A stretch of DNA of 64,000 bases. Source: JADGHX01 sp963837755 (GTDB taxonomy: Bacteria; Pseudomonadota; Gammaproteobacteria; Steroidobacterales; Steroidobacteraceae). How positions within the stretch are numbered: position 1 is the first letter of the stretch; every line of letters begins with the position of its first letter. Position numbers and translations under genes: made by a program. Of the stretch, positions 41,129 to 48,686 are shown piece by piece. The notes under the pieces are model-generated. The model ran no database searches. It was not told the DNA's origin and saw only the letters and a list, made by a program, of their open reading frames with translations. The stretch spans positions 1,045,893 through 1,109,892 of the forward strand of contig CAWIOP010000005.1 of the NCBI GenBank assembly GCA_963837755.1. Reading direction: 5' to 3'.

Positions 41129-41866
41129 TCAATCCCAGGCCACAGGCTTGCCCGTTACCGGGTGCGTGTAGTGGTAGGGGGGCAGGTAGAACGCCGGCCA
41201 GCTCTCGTATTTCTCCGACGGCGGCTGGTCGGGTGGCAGGTCTGCGAGCGGGCCCGCCGCGGCCAAGTGCTGCTCGTGCCAGCCCTGGTCGTAGGAGCCC
41301 TTCACCGTCATGTACCAGTGAACCTTGCTGAGCTTCCAGACGCCGTTTTCCTTCACGTAGTCGTTTTCGTACGGGCCTTCGGTCCATGTGCCGTCCTGCC
41401 CATAGGTGCCGCCCATGATGAGCGTGCGCCAGCGGCCGCGGGCGCTCCTGCCATCCGGCGACACGTGCACCACGCCCTGCATGATCGGGCTCTCGCGAAT
41501 CTCGCCTTCCTCGAGTCCCTCGCCGCCGTGCGTGAGGAACTCGCGGATGCGCTTCTTGCCCACGTACACGCCCTGCTGGGCGAGCTCGATGGAGGCGGCC
41601 GGACTGTCGGAGAAAAGAGCCGCCGCTTCACCGCCCAGCCCTTCGCTCATGTAATAGCCGTAGGCCTGCTGCAGCCGTTCAATGGCCTTCGCGTCCTCCA
41701 GCAGCGCCACTTGCTGGCGCAGCGAAGCGAGCTTGGCCTCGAGAATTGCCACTCTGCGGTCATCGGTGATGACACGGTTGTCGGTGACCACAGGGTCCGC
41801 CATGGCGGCGCCCGAAAGGCTGGCGAACGTGAGGGCTGCGGCGACGAGGCAGAACCCGGGCTTCAT
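41129..41866 (-). CDS. Exported single-domain NTF2-like (SnoaL) protein
   Basis: 245 residues, start at 41866 with SD GCAGGAG. Signal peptide MKPGFCLVAAALTFASLSGA. A short coiled coil (AILEAKLASLRQQVALLEDA) precedes the NTF2-like domain: AIERLQQAYGYYMSEGLGGE, AASIELAQQGVYVGKKRIRE, then GPYENDYVKENGVWKLSKVH and a YLPPYHYTHPVTGKP end. It is the same unit as each half of the neighbour at 39703-41112, and the two ends (PPYHYTHPVTGK/PPFHYKNPVTGK) are nearly alike. It is the first gene of the pair. Confidence 0.86.
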   Translation of the reverse strand: MKPGFCLVAAALTFASLSGAAMADPVVTDNRVITDDRRVAILEAKLASLRQQVALLEDAKAIERLQQAYGYYMSEGLGGEAAALFSDSPAASIELAQQGVYVGKKRIREFLTHGGEGLEEGEIRESPIMQGVVHVSPDGRSARGRWRTLIMGGTYGQDGTWTEGPYENDYVKENGVWKLSKVHWYMTVKGSYDQGWHEQHLAAAGPLADLPPDQPPSEKYESWPAFYLPPYHYTHPVTGKPVAWD

Positions 41867-41973
41867 GGCATCTCCTGCGCTGGGAAGGTGCCGGAGATTA
41901 CAGGAGCGACGGGGTGAGCAGGCCGGTTGGGCCGGGTCGGCGTGAATGTGTGTCCGCGCAGTGCGTGCGACGG

Positions 41974-42990
41974 CTAGATGAGCTGTTCCGCTTCGAGCTC
42001 GCGCTTGAGATAGGCGTAGTAGATGGGCGCCGCGATGAGCCCAGGCGCGCCGAACACCGCTTCCATCAGCAGCATGGCAATGAGCATCTCCCACGCCCGG
42101 GCACGAATCTGCGTGCCGATGATGCGGGCGTTGAGGAAGTACTCCAGCTTGTGGATGAGCACGAGGTACGCCAGCGCCGCCACCGCCACCCACAGCGAGA
42201 TGGACAGCCCTATCACGAAGATGAGTGTGTTGGAGATGAGGTTGCCCACCACAGGCAGCAGGCCCACCACGAACGTTGCCACCACCAGCGTCTTGGCCAG
42301 CGGCAGATACACGCCGAACAGCGGCAGCACCACCAGCAGGAAGATGGCGGTGAGCGTGGTGTTCACGATGGAGATCTTTACCTGCGCAAACACGACATCG
42401 CGAAATGCCGTGACGAGGTTGGCGGCGCGCGTGGTGAGCGCCACCGTGAGCGGCCCGCCCGGCGGCAGATTGCGTGCCTTATACAGCGCGATCATCGCCC
42501 CGATGACGATGCCGATGATCACTTGCACGGCGATGCGAACCGCCTGCTTGCCTGCGCCCTGTAGCTGCGCGGCGTGATCTTTCAGCCAGTCGATGACGAC
42601 GGCGCGGATGTCATCCGGGCTTGCGGGCAGGTATTGAACAACGTTCGGTGGAAGCTGCGCGCGAGCGCGATCGAGCAGCGGCGTTATGCGCTCGAAAAGC
42701 ACGGCTGGGTTGCCATGCTCGCTGTTGAGGAACGCGATGGCCGCGATGATGAGTGCCGTGATGAGCCCGACCACCGCCACGACCAGCAATGCCACCACCA
42801 GCCAGTGAGCGCGGGTGCCCGAAAGGTGCCGCTGAAGGCCGGGCGCCAGAGAGCCCACGAGCGCATACACCAGCAGCCCCGCGAGCAGCGCCGCCAGCAC
42901 GTGCCACTCGAGAACGGCAATGAGCGCCACGCCGGCAAGAATCTGACTGCCGACGGTGAGGCGTGCGGACGGGATTTTGAGAATGAGCAT
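41974..42990 (-). CDS. AI-2E family transporter (PerM-like)
   Basis: 338 residues with about eight membrane helices in the AI-2E/PerM order: an N-terminal pair (LAGVALIAVLEWHVLAALLA), a hydrophobic helix (VVALLVVAVVGLITALIIAA), a soluble helical loop (LLDRARAQLPPNVVQYLPAS), then the conserved C-terminal half (LPLFGVYLPLAKTLVVATFV; GLLPVVGNLISNTLIFVIGL; ARIIGTQIRARAWEMLIAML; APIYYAYLKRELE). The family exports autoinducer-2 or ions; substrate cannot be assigned. The start follows no strong SD. Confidence 0.9.
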   Translation of the reverse strand: MLILKIPSARLTVGSQILAGVALIAVLEWHVLAALLAGLLVYALVGSLAPGLQRHLSGTRAHWLVVALLVVAVVGLITALIIAAIAFLNSEHGNPAVLFERITPLLDRARAQLPPNVVQYLPASPDDIRAVVIDWLKDHAAQLQGAGKQAVRIAVQVIIGIVIGAMIALYKARNLPPGGPLTVALTTRAANLVTAFRDVVFAQVKISIVNTTLTAIFLLVVLPLFGVYLPLAKTLVVATFVVGLLPVVGNLISNTLIFVIGLSISLWVAVAALAYLVLIHKLEYFLNARIIGTQIRARAWEMLIAMLLMEAVFGAPGLIAAPIYYAYLKRELEAEQLI

Positions 42991-43070
42991 TGTTGAGGGC
43001 GCGGATTATAGACGTCAGGCGCCCACCAGCGCATGTGGCGCCCCGGCACACGCGTTGATATGGCGCGCGG

Positions 43071-44060
43071 TCACGCCGCGGCGGCCGTTGCGCCCTTGGC
43101 TGTGGCCGCGGTTGGGCCCGCAGCTGCACCCGTGACTGCGCCCGCAGTCACACCCGCCTGCTTGTTCACTTCGCCGCCCAGCGCCTCGCCCAGGTCTTCC
43201 AGCAGCTTCGCAAGCTCGCCGGCCATCACGGCAAAGTCGATATCGAACTGCTCGGCCGCGTCCACATCCCCTCCGTCCGCGGAGTCTTTCGTCATTTCCA
43301 GGAACTCGAGGCGCTTCACCTGCAGTTTGTCGGTGAGCACGAAGGCGACGCGGTCGCTCCACGTGAGGCCGAGGCGCGTGGGGAGCTTGCCGGCCTTGAG
43401 GTGCTGCTGCACATCCTTCACGTCGAGCGGGTGGCGTGTGTAGCGGATGGTGGCCTTGGAGACGTCGCTGGACTGCAGCTCCAGGTCCTGGTCGATGGTG
43501 AAGCGCAACGGCGCATTCCCGAGCGTGAGCCACGTGCTCATGGACTGCTGCGCGGAGCGCGCTGTATCCATGAACTGCACGGCAAAGCTGCCACCAAGCG
43601 TTACGCGCAGGATTTCGGTGAGCTCTTCGGCCTTCGGGGCGCCGGCGGCGTCGACCACGAACCAGCCGTTCAGCGGGTCGATCCATGCGCGGATCACGCG
43701 GCGGCGCGTGAGCGCACGGGCGCGCAGCTCTTCCGTGACGCGCATCTTGAGGTCGCGCATCTGGCGGCGGCCCACGGGGTAACCCTGTTCCTGCGCGAGC
43801 GCCTCGGCGCGCTCCTGCGCCACCTGCCGAACGATGGATGCGGGCAGCAGTTTCTGATCGATGCCCAGCGCAATGAGGTGCTGCTGGTTCACGGTGTGCA
43901 GCAGCCGCCCGGTGGCGGCGGGCGCAACCCAGCCGCGGCTGAACATCTCCAGCGGGCTGCACGGCTGCAGCGTGCGCTTGGAGAGAAGCTCTTCGAGTTC
44001 GGAGGCGGACACCGCCCAATCAGCGGGCAGGCGATAGATGATGAGGTTCTTGAACCACAT
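43071..44060 (-). CDS. rdgC: Recombination-associated protein RdgC
   Basis: 329 residues. The N-terminus MWFKNLIIYRLPADWAVSAS and blocks such as ALGIDQKLLPASIVRQVAQE, LRVTLGGSFAVQFMDTARSA and GLTWSDRVAFVLTDKLQVKR are characteristic of RdgC. It forms a ring around double-stranded DNA and modulates RecA. The C-terminal 35 residues are an Ala/Thr-rich tail (AGAVTGAAAGPTAATAKGAT) not found in the E. coli protein. RdgC is limited to beta- and gammaproteobacteria, which helps to place the organism. Confidence 0.95.
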   Translation of the reverse strand: MWFKNLIIYRLPADWAVSASELEELLSKRTLQPCSPLEMFSRGWVAPAATGRLLHTVNQQHLIALGIDQKLLPASIVRQVAQERAEALAQEQGYPVGRRQMRDLKMRVTEELRARALTRRRVIRAWIDPLNGWFVVDAAGAPKAEELTEILRVTLGGSFAVQFMDTARSAQQSMSTWLTLGNAPLRFTIDQDLELQSSDVSKATIRYTRHPLDVKDVQQHLKAGKLPTRLGLTWSDRVAFVLTDKLQVKRLEFLEMTKDSADGGDVDAAEQFDIDFAVMAGELAKLLEDLGEALGGEVNKQAGVTAGAVTGAAAGPTAATAKGATAAAA

Positions 44061-44156
44061 GGGCGCGTCGGTGCGGCCGCTGCGGCCGGTGCGAAAAGGG
44101 CGCGCAGTATAAGACGCGCGCCGGGCCGCGCTAGCCCTTGACGAACGGCCCGCGGT

Positions 44157-45461
44157 TCAAGGTGAAGCGGCGTTCTCGCGCTTGCCCGGCATGCCGGCGT
44201 GCTTGCCGCTCGCCTGGCCGGTCCAGATGCTCGTGCTGTCGATGGGAGATGTCAGCAGCAACTTGCCGTCGAGATTGAGTTTATCCATGCCGTACACCTC
44301 ATACAGCGCTTCGAACTCCGGCGCGTTGCCGGCCTGCGAGGTGAGCGCTGCAATGGCGCGCGGGCTCGTGAGCGTCTCGGCCATGTGCATGGCCGCCACG
44401 TCGCGCGTGCCCGCGATCACGACGATGCGATTGCCGCTGGGGCCGGCGAAGGTGGCGAAGTAGCCGTAGTCGTGAAAGTTGCGCTCGCCACGGATGGGCG
44501 CGCCCACGGCCTGGCTGATGTAGCGCTGCTTCGTGTCGCGGTCGACGATCTCGTCGAACGACTCGCCGATGGACAGCCGCGAGGCCGCGAACACGATATC
44601 CCCCAGCATGCCGAGGCCGCTGACGTAGCCAAGGTAGATGACGTCCGCGGATTTGATGACCGCCGGGTTGAGCTGCGACATGGTGACTACCCGCACGCGT
44701 TTGTTCGCGGGCGCGAGCACCGGCATCAGCTCGCGCAGCGCGAAGGCGCTCGCGGTGGGCAGGTAGGCAAGCTCCATGTCCAGGTAGCGATCCGCGAGAT
44801 CCGGATTCAGCTTCAGGTGCGACTCGAGATCCTGCGGCGAGTTGATGTCGAACTCGCGCACGAGGCGCCGCACTTCCATCGAGGCGTCGGTCTCACCGAA
44901 GATGTAGTAGTCGCCCACCACCACCACGATGGTGCGGTCGTCGTTGAGAATGGGCGCCCACACGGGGCTTTCACGCACTTGCTGGAGCTCGTCGCGCGGC
45001 GCCGGCGGGCGCAGGAACACGGCCGCCAGAACGATGGCATTCAACGCCAGCGAAGCGGCGAGCGCAGGCAGAAGCCATTTTTTGCGAGGGGGTGCGGGCG
45101 GCGGCAATTCCACTGGCACCGCGGGGGCTTCGGCCGCGGCGGCGGTTTCCGCCACGAACCGGTACTCGCCTTTGGGAATGCTCAGGTGCACCGGCTCGTT
45201 GGCGCCGGGGCCGGCATAGAACTCTTCGAGCTTGCGGCGGAGCTTGTGGATGTAGACGCGCACCATCGCGTCCTGCGACACATCGAACTCCGCGCCCTTG
45301 CCGAACGCGTCCACCGCCACTTCGATTTCCTTGGGCGCCTTGCCGGCGACCGAGCAATCCAGCAGGAATTCGAACAGGCGCTGCATGAGCGGCGAGCGGC
45401 CGAGCACGCCGCTGGCGCGAATGCGGTCGGCGTGTGCGCGCAACGGCTCGATGTCAGGCAT
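44157..45461 (-). CDS. Winged-helix transcriptional regulator with membrane anchor
   Basis: 434 residues from the ATG at 45461 (MPDIEPLRAHADRIRASGVL). N-terminal winged-helix-like DNA-binding domain (PLMQRLFEFLLDCSVAGKAP, KEIEVAVDAFGKGAEFDVSQ, MVRVYIHKLRRKLEEFYAGP), a Pro/Ala linker, one membrane helix (KKWLLPALAASLALNAIVLA), then a large C-terminal domain probably in the periplasm (VVVVGDYYIFGETDASMEVR; GYFATFAGPSGNRIVVIAGT). This matches the 'FLLDxxxxGKAPKEIxVAxDxFGK' membrane regulators of several proteobacteria. It ends convergently towards no plus-strand gene. SD not evident. About 230 bases to the next gene show nothing definite. Confidence 0.8.
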   Translation of the reverse strand: MPDIEPLRAHADRIRASGVLGRSPLMQRLFEFLLDCSVAGKAPKEIEVAVDAFGKGAEFDVSQDAMVRVYIHKLRRKLEEFYAGPGANEPVHLSIPKGEYRFVAETAAAAEAPAVPVELPPPAPPRKKWLLPALAASLALNAIVLAAVFLRPPAPRDELQQVRESPVWAPILNDDRTIVVVVGDYYIFGETDASMEVRRLVREFDINSPQDLESHLKLNPDLADRYLDMELAYLPTASAFALRELMPVLAPANKRVRVVTMSQLNPAVIKSADVIYLGYVSGLGMLGDIVFAASRLSIGESFDEIVDRDTKQRYISQAVGAPIRGERNFHDYGYFATFAGPSGNRIVVIAGTRDVAAMHMAETLTSPRAIAALTSQAGNAPEFEALYEVYGMDKLNLDGKLLLTSPIDSTSIWTGQASGKHAGMPGKRENAASP

Positions 45462-45708
45462 AGGTACGCATCCTAGCACGCTCCATTAACGACAATAACG
45501 TGCCCGGAAACAACAATTTAGCTTGGGCGGTCACCAAGATCGTCAACGTCGAGCGAGTGACGAGCCGGCCGCGCGTCCGTCGTCATCGGCATCGACAAAG
45601 CCTGATTTCAACTTCCGCGCACACGACAAAACCACCGCCGCGACTTGCGCGCGGCAGTGGGCTTGCCGTCCAGGGGTCGTCCGCCAGGGGCGCGGACGGT
45701 CAGTGCAC

Positions 45709-46274
45709 CTACTGCTGAGGCGGAATCGCGATGTCGAACACGCCGCCCGTCAGCGGGGCGTTCGAGCCCGGCAGCGGAGCCGGCGGGCCGCGCTTCACGA
45801 TGATGCGCTGGGTCTTTCCGAGCGGCAGGCTCGGGTTGATCTGCGACAGGTCGATGGAGAACAGCAGGCGGGTCGTCTGGCCGACGAGGTAGTTGATGCC
45901 GCTGCGATCCGTGTAGATGTCCCAGTCCGTGGTGGGCGACATGTTGAGCTCGTTGCCCTGCTCGTCATAGAACGAGCCCACCGTTTGCAGCTGGCCGCCG
46001 CCCGTGGCGGTCTTGTCCGCGATGGTCACGAGCGTGTCGAGGTCGTGGTCGACTGTTTCACGCGGCCGAGGCGCACGTACTGGCTGGCGCCCTGTCGCAG
46101 CACGTAAATGGCATTGCCGCTCGTGAGCGCATACACGGGCGCGCGCGGCAGCGTTACTCCCGCCGCCACGCCGGATGTCGTGCGCGCGGCAGTGGCAGTC
46201 TGCGCCATGGCAATCGAGCTCCCCGCGAGCAATGCCGTGGCGACGAATGTCGAAATGGTCTGTTTCAAAGTCAT
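45709..46274 (-). pseudogene. Exported hypothetical protein split by a frameshift
   Basis: The ATG at 46274 begins a signal peptide (MTLKQTISTFVATALLAGSS) and a mature start with ALTSGNAIYVLRQGASQYVR LGRV in two words, then the frame ends quickly. The other frame continues TVDHDLDTLVTIADKTATGG, GNELNMSPTTDWDIYTDRSG and ends GGVFDIAIPPQQ. Restoring one base near 46050-46062 joins them into a normal exported protein of about 188 residues. I do not recognise the family. Either a true pseudogene or a one-base sequencing error. Confidence 0.7.
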
Positions 46275-46482
46275 GACCGTCAACCTCTCTGGATCGCAAG
46301 TTCTGGTTCAACGTTTTGACCACGGGGCAAGCAACCCGTGGGGCGAGACGAAGCGCTCTCCAGCCAGACCTACGGACGAAGTCGAGAATCAGATGAACAA
46401 AAATTCATGTTTGTGGACGCACGTCGGACTTTGACGACCGCGTGGTGACGCGAGCGTGCCCGGTGTCTGTAGCCGCAGACAA

Positions 46483-46910
46483 CTACGTGCGCAGCAGTGA
46501 GCGGTTTGCGAGCAGCGCGCGCACCAGCGCCTCGACATCCGCTTCGTTGTTATAACAGTGGAACATCGCGCGCACGTTGCCATCGCCCCGAGAGCGCCCG
46601 GACATGCTCCTCGATGTCACCCAGCCCCAGCCCGAGAATGATGTCGAGCCCCGCGGCGGCCGCGTAGCAGGCGTGGGCCATCCGCACGATCTCCGCGACA
46701 TCGAGCTTGGCGCCATTCCTGAAGCACACGTGCGTGATGGCGACGAGCCGCGTGCGCTCGTCGATAGCCCTGTCGAAGTGCTCGAGCGGGATGCAGCCTT
46801 CGGCATTCTCCGGCACATGCTCGATGCGGGCGCCGCGCCGCCGCTGCGCGTGCCAGATCTGGCCGCTGGTAGCGACCTTGCCGAGGCGGCTCCGATGCCC
46901 GTATTGCCAT
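46483..46910 (-). pseudogene. Remnant of a class V aminotransferase gene
   Basis: Pieces of a class V (cysteine desulfurase/kynureninase-like) PLP enzyme remain in different frames: FDRAIDERTRLVAITHVCFR, NGAKLDVAEIVRMAHA; then, after a large deletion that removed the lysine-bearing core, GLGLGDIEEHVRAL; and in another frame the C-terminus VRAMFHCYNNEADVEALVRA, LLANRSLLRT. Order along the minus strand is preserved. So the gene lost its centre and gained at least one frameshift. Confidence 0.75.
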
Positions 46911-47006
46911 CCCGCCCGTTCGCTGGTATCTGTATGCCCATCCAGTTACCGGCGAGCGCGTGCGCTCTATTTAAAGAGTGCGCATCCGGCGCTCGCCACG
47001 GCGCCC

Positions 47007-48686
47007 ATGTCCACTCCGCACCCACGCCCGTTCTACTACCTCGAAAATTTTCAGACGGCGCTCGGGTGGCTGCGCGAGCGCTATGACGACCTGCTTTCGG
47101 CCGAAGAGCGCGAGCTCATGCTCGCCTTCAGCGCGCTACCGATCGCGTCCAGCGCGTTGCTCGTGCGCATGGTCATGCGCAAGGGCGATCTCTTTCGCAC
47201 CAGCAAGCTCGTGTATGGCGAGATCGGTTGCGCGCGGGCGGCGGCCGCGCCACTCGTTCGGCTCGGCTGGCTCGACGATCGCCCGTTGCTGGGCGTTGCC
47301 GAGCTCTTCGCGCTGTTGAGAAAGGTGGAGCTGGCGCAGGCGTTTCGGCTCACGGCGAAGGAGTGCGCCGTGCCGAAGCCGGAGTTGCTCAACCGCCTGT
47401 CCGCCACGTTTGTCGAGCGGCGCACGTTCGAGGTGTGGTGCCCGTCCTCTGCGGTGCGCGGCGCGAATGAGGCGGGTGCGCACGAATTGGTCTATCGCGT
47501 GCGCGTGCTCGACCTGTGCGAGCGCCTGCGCCTCATGTTCTTCGGCAACTTCAACCAGACGTGGTCGCAGTTCGTGCTGGCAGACCTCGGCATCTTCAAC
47601 TACGAGAAGGTGCCCGTGCCGCTCTCGGCGCGTGCCTTCCAGGCTCGCCGCCACATCGATGATTTCCACGCCATCTTCCGCTGCCGCGAGCGGTTTCATC
47701 GCGGAGCGCCGAGCGACCAGGTCCTGGCGGATGTTCCCGCGCCGATCCCCGACAACCTTTGGCTGGAGTCACGCCGCGCGAAGCTGTTGTTCCGCATCGG
47801 CCAGCGCTACGAGAAGGCGGGCGAGCTGCCGGCCGCGCTGAACATCTATTCCGGCTGCAATTATCCGGGGGCGAGGGTGCGCGCCATTCGCGTGCTCGAG
47901 CGCAGCGACCGGTGGGCCGAAGCCGCGGAGCTGGCGGGCCGCGCGGCGCAGGCGCCCGAGGATGAAGTCGAGCGGCAACTGCTTGGCCGTCTCATGCCCC
48001 GGCTGCAGCGCCGGCTCGGTGAGCCCGCGCAACGCCAGCGGCGCAAGGAGGGTTGGGTCACATTCGATCTCAGCGTTCCTGCGCCTGAAGAGGCAACTTC
48101 CGTCGAGCACGCCACACGCGCTTTTCTCACGCAGCCGGACGCGCCCGTGCACTACGTCGAGAACGCGCTGATCAACTCGCTGTTCGGCCTGCTTTGCTGG
48201 GACGTGGTCTTCCTGCCGCTGCCGGGGGCGTTCTTCCACGAATTCCACGCAGCCCCGGCGGACCTGTTCGCGCCGGATTTTTTCCGCCGGCGTGAGCGCG
48301 AGTTCGCCGCGTGCTTCGCGCAACTGGGCACCGGCGAATACGGGCACACCATCCGCCGCACGTTCGCGCGCAAGGCGGGCATCCAGAGCGTGTTCGTGTC
48401 GTGGGACCTGCTCACGGAAAACCTGCTCGACGTCGCGCTCGAGTGCCTGCCGCCCGCTCATCTGGAGCGCTGCTTCCGGCGCATCCTGCTGGACGTGAAA
48501 ACGAATCGGGCCGGTCTTCCAGACCTGATCCAGTTCTGGCCGCGCGAGCGCCGCTATCGAATGATCGAAGTGAAGGGCCCAGGCGACCGGCTGCAGGACA
48601 ACCAGATTCGCTGGCTCGACTACTGCGCCTCACACGGCATGCCCGTCTCGGTGTGCCACGTGCGGTGGGCGGAAGGCACGCGTTGA
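47007..48686 (+). CDS. FAN1-like VRR-NUC structure-specific nuclease
   Basis: 559 residues from the ATG at 47007 (MSTPHPRPFYYLENFQTALG). N-terminal helical, FAN1-type DNA-binding part (LSAEERELMLAFSALPIASS; ALLVRMVMRKGDLFRTSKLV), a central TPR-like region (RIGQRYEKAGELPAALNIYS), and a C-terminal VRR-NUC domain with the PD-(D/E)XK core: GLPDLIQFWPRERRYRMIEV then KGPGDRLQDNQIRWLDY. The Asp of GLPDL and the Glu-x-Lys of IEVKGP bind metal. FAN1 homologues cut flaps and help to unhook interstrand crosslinks. The next gene, a helicase, starts within its stop codon (TTGA), so the two form one unit. Confidence 0.92.
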   Translation: MSTPHPRPFYYLENFQTALGWLRERYDDLLSAEERELMLAFSALPIASSALLVRMVMRKGDLFRTSKLVYGEIGCARAAAAPLVRLGWLDDRPLLGVAELFALLRKVELAQAFRLTAKECAVPKPELLNRLSATFVERRTFEVWCPSSAVRGANEAGAHELVYRVRVLDLCERLRLMFFGNFNQTWSQFVLADLGIFNYEKVPVPLSARAFQARRHIDDFHAIFRCRERFHRGAPSDQVLADVPAPIPDNLWLESRRAKLLFRIGQRYEKAGELPAALNIYSGCNYPGARVRAIRVLERSDRWAEAAELAGRAAQAPEDEVERQLLGRLMPRLQRRLGEPAQRQRRKEGWVTFDLSVPAPEEATSVEHATRAFLTQPDAPVHYVENALINSLFGLLCWDVVFLPLPGAFFHEFHAAPADLFAPDFFRRREREFAACFAQLGTGEYGHTIRRTFARKAGIQSVFVSWDLLTENLLDVALECLPPAHLERCFRRILLDVKTNRAGLPDLIQFWPRERRYRMIEVKGPGDRLQDNQIRWLDYCASHGMPVSVCHVRWAEGTR

